A DNA stretch of 40,199 nucleotides from the NCBI GenBank assembly GCA_025463765.1, contig JAODBC010000008.1, positions 1-40,199 of the forward strand. The letters run 5' to 3'. Positions 36,411-40,199 of the stretch are shown piece after piece. A program made the position numbers and the translations under genes. The stretch is from Subtercola sp. (GTDB lineage: Bacteria > Actinomycetota > Actinomycetes > Actinomycetales > Microbacteriaceae). Positions within the stretch are counted from its first letter, which is position 1. The number at the start of each line of letters is the position of its first letter. Under the pieces are notes generated by a model. The model was given only the letters and a program-made list of their open reading frames with translations. It had not been told where the DNA came from and made no database searches.

Positions 36411-36625
36411 GCCCTCGCCGTACCCACTCAGCGGAGAGCCGACTTTGCGAAAGTGTCCCTACCCGAAGGTTTTTGGGGATCATTTCGCAAATTCGATGGC
36501 GCGACGCGAGGGGAGGGGGCGCGCGGGGAGGGAGGGGGGAGGGAGGCGCGCGGGGAGGGGAGGCGCGCGGGGAGGGGAGGGAGGGGAGGGAGACGCGCGG
36601 GGAGGGAGGGGCGCGGGGAGGGCAG
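36411..36625. repeat. Dispersed repeat, copy 2: long stem-loop plus G-rich polypurine tract
   Basis: Arms CGACTTTGCGAAA (36440-36452) and TTTCGCAAATTCG (36483-36495) pair at 12 of 13 positions. An inner imperfect stem (TGTCCC with GGGATCA) follows. After 11 nt, 36507-36623 is an almost pure purine tract rich in GGGGAGG and GCGCGGGGAGG words. The order matches copy 1 at 10478-10686, including the shared GGTACGG-GAGGGC block between stem and downstream start codon (read on the minus strand). It fills the gap between acuI and the ABC permease gene. Confidence 0.8.
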
Positions 36626-36627
36626 GC

Positions 36628-37446
36628 TCAGGTGACGTCGCGGCGCCAGGAGGTGAAGTAGCCCAAGACCGCCGCCACGACGGCGTAGGCCGCGAGCACC
36701 AGAGCGCCCTGCCACCAGTCCAGCGCCACCAGAGAGGGCGCCGAGAGGGTGTAGAAGCTCGATCCGACCAGCGCGTCGCTCGCCGAACCCGGCAGGAACT
36801 TGCCGATTGACGCGCTCCAGTCGGTGAGGCCTGACGCGAAGCGCAGAATCGGCTCCACGAACTGGGTGAATGCCAGCACGATCACGATGGCTGCGACCTG
36901 GCTCGGAATGAGCGCTCCGAGCCCCACCCCGACCGCGCACCAGAGCGCCATGGCCAGAATGGCGCGGGCGACGAGCGCCCAGATGCCCGACGAGCCGAGC
37001 TGCGCATCTTGGCCGAACACCGCCATGATGCCCGACCCGGCGCCCACCGAGCCGACCATGGCGAAGACGCCGAAGAGCGCCCCGAACACGAACAGCGCCA
37101 CGAGTTTGGCCACCAGGATGCGCCCGCGTTTGGGGGTGGCCAAGAAGGTGGGCGTCAGCGTCTTATGCCGAAACTCGCCGGTCGTCACAAGGGCGCCGAG
37201 CAACACCGGAAAGACGTAGCCGATGGATGATCCGAAACTGTAGATCAGCGGTGCACGCTGGGCGTCGCTGATCTGCGGTGCGCGTGCGCCGCCGCCCGAA
37301 CCGGTGCCGACGACACCGAGAATGGCCGTGAGACCGCCGGCGACGAGCGCGACGTAGGCGACCATGACGATCGCGAGTATCCACCACAGCCGAGTGGTGG
37401 TGACCTTCGTGAATTCGGCGTGGATCGCCCGCCCGAACGACCTCAC
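36628..37446 (-). CDS. ABC transporter permease (ABC-2 type)
   Basis: A 272-residue membrane protein with six hydrophobic helices and the ABC-2 permease features: N-terminal RAIHAEFTKVTTTRLWWILAI, then the GEFRHKTLTPTFLATPKR loop, which recurs in export permeases partnered with CcmA/NatA-type ATPases. The GTG at 37446 overlaps the ATPase stop (GTGA), a coupled arrangement. It is expected to form a dimeric export complex with the ATPase. Substrate unknown (drug, lipid or ion). Confidence 0.88.
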   Translation of the reverse strand: MRSFGRAIHAEFTKVTTTRLWWILAIVMVAYVALVAGGLTAILGVVGTGSGGGARAPQISDAQRAPLIYSFGSSIGYVFPVLLGALVTTGEFRHKTLTPTFLATPKRGRILVAKLVALFVFGALFGVFAMVGSVGAGSGIMAVFGQDAQLGSSGIWALVARAILAMALWCAVGVGLGALIPSQVAAIVIVLAFTQFVEPILRFASGLTDWSASIGKFLPGSASDALVGSSFYTLSAPSLVALDWWQGALVLAAYAVVAAVLGYFTSWRRDVT

Positions 37447-38345
37447 AGCGCACCCTCCTCGCCGACGAGTGCCAAGAACGAATCTTCCAGCCCGGCGTGC
37501 TTCTGCGAGAGCGAGCTGAGCGGGATGCCCGCGGCGAAGGCGATTCGCCCGATCTCGGTTGCGTCGGCGTTGTCGACGATCACGCCGCCGCGCAGGCTGC
37601 GGAACGCGTATCCGGCCGCCTGCAGAGCCCAGCCGAGCCCCTCGCGGTTCGGCGAATCGACGATCACTTGTTTGCTCTCGACCATGTCGAGGCTGGCGAG
37701 CGTTCCGCGGTGCACCAGCTTTCCGTGGGCGATGATGACGACTTCGTCGACGCTCTGCTGCACCTCGGAGAGCAGGTGCGAGCTCACGAGCACCGTTCGC
37801 CCCTCGGCGGCGAGCTGCCGCAAGAAGAGGCGGATCCAGCGGATGCCCTCTGGGTCTAGCCCGTTGATGGGCTCGTCGAGCACCAGCACACCAGGGTCGC
37901 CCAGCAGCGCGTAGGCCAGGCCGAGCCGCTGCCGCATGCCGAGCGAGTAGCCGCCGACGCGACGATTGCCGTAGCTCTCGAGCCCGACCTGCTCGAGCAC
38001 GATGCCCACCCGCGAGCGTGGCAACCCCGCGGCCTGGGCGTACACCCGCAGGTGGTCTGCGGCCGTTCGGCCGGGGTGGAAGCTGGCCGCCTCGAGCGCC
38101 GCCCCTACCGTGCCCAGTGGCGACGACAGGTTGCGGTAGGTGGTGCCACCGAAGGTCGCCGATCCGCTCGTCGGCGTCACGAGCCCCAACAGCATGCGCA
38201 GGCTGGTGGTTTTTCCGGCGCCGTTGGGGCCGAGAAAGCCGGTGATCTGCCCGGGCTCGACCGAAAACGAGAGGTCGGAGACGGCCTCGACGGAGCCGAA
38301 GCGCTTGGTGACGTTCGTGAACTCGATGGTGACGCCTTCGGCCAT
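37443..38345 (-). CDS. ABC transporter ATP-binding protein
   Basis: A 300-residue ABC ATPase. Walker A GPNGAGKTT is at residues 39-47, the signature is modified to YSLGMRQRLGLA (canonical S-G-G-Q replaced by S-L-G-M, frequent in this subfamily), Walker B is VLVLDEPINGLDP, and the switch His is in VLVSSHLLSEVQ. The C-terminal about 80 residues form the extension typical of CcmA/BcrA-type exporters. The ATG at 38345 has AAAGGA 4 nt upstream. First gene of a two-gene export operon; it diverges from the LssY_C gene. Confidence 0.95.
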   Translation of the reverse strand: MAEGVTIEFTNVTKRFGSVEAVSDLSFSVEPGQITGFLGPNGAGKTTSLRMLLGLVTPTSGSATFGGTTYRNLSSPLGTVGAALEAASFHPGRTAADHLRVYAQAAGLPRSRVGIVLEQVGLESYGNRRVGGYSLGMRQRLGLAYALLGDPGVLVLDEPINGLDPEGIRWIRLFLRQLAAEGRTVLVSSHLLSEVQQSVDEVVIIAHGKLVHRGTLASLDMVESKQVIVDSPNREGLGWALQAAGYAFRSLRGGVIVDNADATEIGRIAFAAGIPLSSLSQKHAGLEDSFLALVGEEGAL

Positions 38346-38397
38346 CTCGTCCTTTCAGCAACCCGCGGATGATTGCCCACCAGCCTATGCCCAGGTC

Positions 38398-38413
38398 ATG
38401 CCGTGAGCGGCAT
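38398..38413. promoter_or_regulatory. Small palindrome in the ABC/LssY divergent spacer
   Basis: ATGCC (38398-38402) and GGCAT (38409-38413) pair around GTGAGC, followed by ATTTC. It lies in the 147-nt spacer that must carry promoters for both directions, so an operator is the most natural reading; no protein match can be inferred. Confidence 0.3.
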
Positions 38414-38492
38414 ATTTCGCGGTGGATGATCGGGGTCGCTGCTCCGGGCGCATCTCGTCGCGATTCGGGCCCGCGTGCTTTACGGTTGATGC

Positions 38493-40199
38493 ATGGCGGG
38501 AAGTGTTCTCGATGAGGCAGGCAGGGCGTCTGAACCTGCGCCCGAGACGGCGGTCGAGGCCGAGCTGGCGACGCAGGTGGCGAACCCCGGGCATCCGGAG
38601 CCTGTACCTAGTGCTAGTGCCGGTACCGGTGCCGCGGTCGCGGGGGGCGACGTGGCTGTCGCCGATGCCAGCACAGTCGGCGGCGCGGTCGCCGGGCATC
38701 CCCTCTCGGCGCCGCACCTCGAGCCGCTCGCACGAAAGGCGCCGACGCCGTTCGACCCCGCGGCGGCCTCAGCGTCGCTTGCGCCCGCCCTGCCGCCGAA
38801 GAAAGACCGGCGCGAGCGGCTCATCGCCACCTTCGACAACATCTATTTCTTTCTCGGCGCCGCGGCTGCCGCCTGGCTGGCGTATCTGGTGTTGTCGCAG
38901 TCGTTCAGCCACGGCCTCGAGTATCTGTGGTTTCTGATCGTCTTCTACGCGGTGCTCGCCTACCTGCTCTTGCCGCGGCTGCACAGCATGCTCACGCACA
39001 TCTACGTTCCCGACTACTTCATCGGGCGGGCGCGCACGAACGAGGGGCTGCTCGGCGACCCCGTGAACCTCTCGCTCTTCGGGTCGGAGGCGCAGTTGCA
39101 CACGGCGATGCTCGCCGCCGGCTGGCACCGCGCAGACGAGGTCGGCTTTCGCAGCGCGCTGCGTATCGTGACGTCGACGCTCACGCGGCGCAGCTACTCG
39201 GATGCGCCGGTGAGTCCGCTGTACTTGTTCGGCCAGATTCAAGACTTCACCTACCAGCAGGAGGTCGACGGCAACCCTGCCAAGCGCCACCACGTGCGGT
39301 TCTGGAAGACGCCCGACGGTTGGCTGCTGCCCGGCGGGTACGAAGCCGAGTGGATGGCCGCGGGAACCTACGACCGTAACGTCGGCATTTCGCTGTTCAC
39401 CCTGCAGGTGACCCACCGCATCGAACGCGAGACCGATCGCGAACGCGACCACATCGTCACCACCCTGCGCGATGCGAACCCCGAGGGCGTGTTCACGGTC
39501 ATCCGCAACTTCTCCACCGGCTATCACGCGGTGAACGGCGGCGGTGACGCCATCACCACAGACGGCGACCTGCCGATCGTCGACCTGCGGGGCGTGCCCG
39601 TTTCGGCCGAGGGCGCTGCGAGCGCCGAAGAAGTGGATGCTGCACCGCTGCCCGCCGACGCGTCGCTGCTCGGACAGGTCGTGCTCACCACGGCTCGCGA
39701 CTCGGCGGCCTCGAACCGGGTGAAGCGGCCTATCTCGATCTATCTGAGCTACCTGTTGATGATCATCCGTGGTGCGATCGGCGCGACATCGGTCGTGGCC
39801 GTTTTCGTTTCGTGGGCCGATTCGGTTTCTGCCGTGAGAATCGACCTGCCATCGGGCGCGGGAGTCAACGCCGACCAGCTCGCCGATCTCGCCGTCTGGA
39901 TCATCGTGGGCTTCGCCTCCGCAGCCTTCATCGGCTACCTCGTGCTGGCTCAGCTGATTTTCGCGGGGTACAACTGGGCGCGCTTCCTGGTGATGAGCCT
40001 CAGCCTGATCACGGTGGCCAGCGTGGCCGTGGACTTCTTCAACCATCGTGCAGACCTCACCCTCGCGACGGGCCTGGTGAACCTCACGTTCGACATTCTC
40101 GTGCTCTTCGCGCTGTCGAGCTCGGATGCCCGGGTTTTCGCCCGCGAGCGGCGCCTGCGCCGCAAAGCGCGCCGGGCCGCCCGCGCGTCTGCGTCTCTC
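38493..40199 (+). CDS. LssY C-terminal domain membrane protein (3' end outside window)
   Basis: An open frame of 569 codons from the ATG at 38493 runs off the window. Residues 1 to about 105 are Ala/Pro/Val-rich and disordered. Two helices follow (IYFFLGAAAAAWLAYLVLS and YLWFLIVFYAVLAYLLLP). The central soluble domain has the LssY_C pattern: LHTAMLAAGWHRADEV, TLTRRSYSDAPVSPLYLFG, RHHVRFWKTPDGW, AAGTYDRNVGIS and HRIERETDRERDHIV. Further helices appear near 430-540, ending in a basic tail (RERRLRRKARRAAR) that suggests the stop codon lies just beyond the edge. LssY_C domains often accompany phosphatase or DedA-like membrane proteins; the substrate is unknown. Codon use is normal for the window. 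Confidence 0.85.
   Translation, partial: MAGSVLDEAGRASEPAPETAVEAELATQVANPGHPEPVPSASAGTGAAVAGGDVAVADASTVGGAVAGHPLSAPHLEPLARKAPTPFDPAAASASLAPALPPKKDRRERLIATFDNIYFFLGAAAAAWLAYLVLSQSFSHGLEYLWFLIVFYAVLAYLLLPRLHSMLTHIYVPDYFIGRARTNEGLLGDPVNLSLFGSEAQLHTAMLAAGWHRADEVGFRSALRIVTSTLTRRSYSDAPVSPLYLFGQIQDFTYQQEVDGNPAKRHHVRFWKTPDGWLLPGGYEAEWMAAGTYDRNVGISLFTLQVTHRIERETDRERDHIVTTLRDANPEGVFTVIRNFSTGYHAVNGGGDAITTDGDLPIVDLRGVPVSAEGAASAEEVDAAPLPADASLLGQVVLTTARDSAASNRVKRPISIYLSYLLMIIRGAIGATSVVAVFVSWADSVSAVRIDLPSGAGVNADQLADLAVWIIVGFASAAFIGYLVLAQLIFAGYNWARFLVMSLSLITVASVAVDFFNHRADLTLATGLVNLTFDILVLFALSSSDARVFARERRLRRKARRAARASASL

Noticed and set aside
37446..38361. Fusion of the ABC permease frame with a 305-codon upstream extension
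   Set aside because: The extension is an out-of-frame translation of the ABC ATPase; the GTG at 37446 overlapping the ATPase stop is the natural start.

Overview
This window looks like a chromosomal segment of a high-GC actinobacterium, most likely a member of the Microbacteriaceae. The evidence is the strongly G/C-biased third codon positions, GTG/TTG starts, an LAxTG-type cell-wall sorting signal, and a complete coproporphyrin-dependent (CPD) heme pathway arranged as in actinobacteria. I see no tRNA, rRNA, CRISPR array, phage module or intact insertion sequence.

Layout. (1) 1-7443, minus strand: a 2,025-residue surface protein (N-terminal membrane anchor, about 11 cadherin/Ig-like repeats, five fibronectin type III domains), then a MoxR AAA+ ATPase and the first codons of the next gene, probably DUF58. 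(2) 7676-15571: metallo-beta-lactamase-fold hydrolase, a decayed strip with a small ORF and a gene fragment, DinF-type MATE transporter, M13 metallopeptidase, a class A beta-lactamase-fold protein that appears to lack its nucleophile, and a secreted LAxTG-anchored lamin-tail/beta-propeller protein. (3) 15641-16740, minus: translationally coupled NUDIX hydrolase and GNAT acetyltransferase. (4) 16892-29698: the heme locus. hemA (minus) diverges from hemE-hemY-[YtxH-like, holin-like, DUF3618]-hemQ-hemH-hemC-hemD-hemB-hemL-small protein (plus). It encodes every step from glutamyl-tRNA to heme b by the C5 and CPD routes except glutamyl-tRNA synthetase. (5) 29708-36394, minus: an AcuI/YhdH-type oxidoreductase, then an uncharacterised two-gene unit (multi-pass membrane protein plus 1,085-residue TPR-like protein). 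(6) 36628-40199: an ABC exporter pair (minus) and a truncated LssY_C-domain membrane protein (plus).

The most unusual content is repetitive. Two intergenic elements (about 10478-10686 and 36411-36625) share a long stem-loop with TTTGCGAA-type arms followed by a roughly 115-nt G-rich polypurine tract, and both sit just upstream of a minus-strand gene start. A second imperfect palindrome family occurs at 16797-16862 and 26644-26708. Several genes carry in-frame tandem repeats: 15-nt units encoding pentapeptides in hemE, hemY, hemL and the large membrane-protein gene, a perfect (AGC)15 tract encoding polyserine in the TPR gene, and hexanucleotide runs in the membrane-protein gene. The heptamer CGGATGC/GCATCCG also looks over-represented.

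Main limits: no homology search or folding program was used. Family calls rest on recognisable motifs. Promoters and terminators are tentative.
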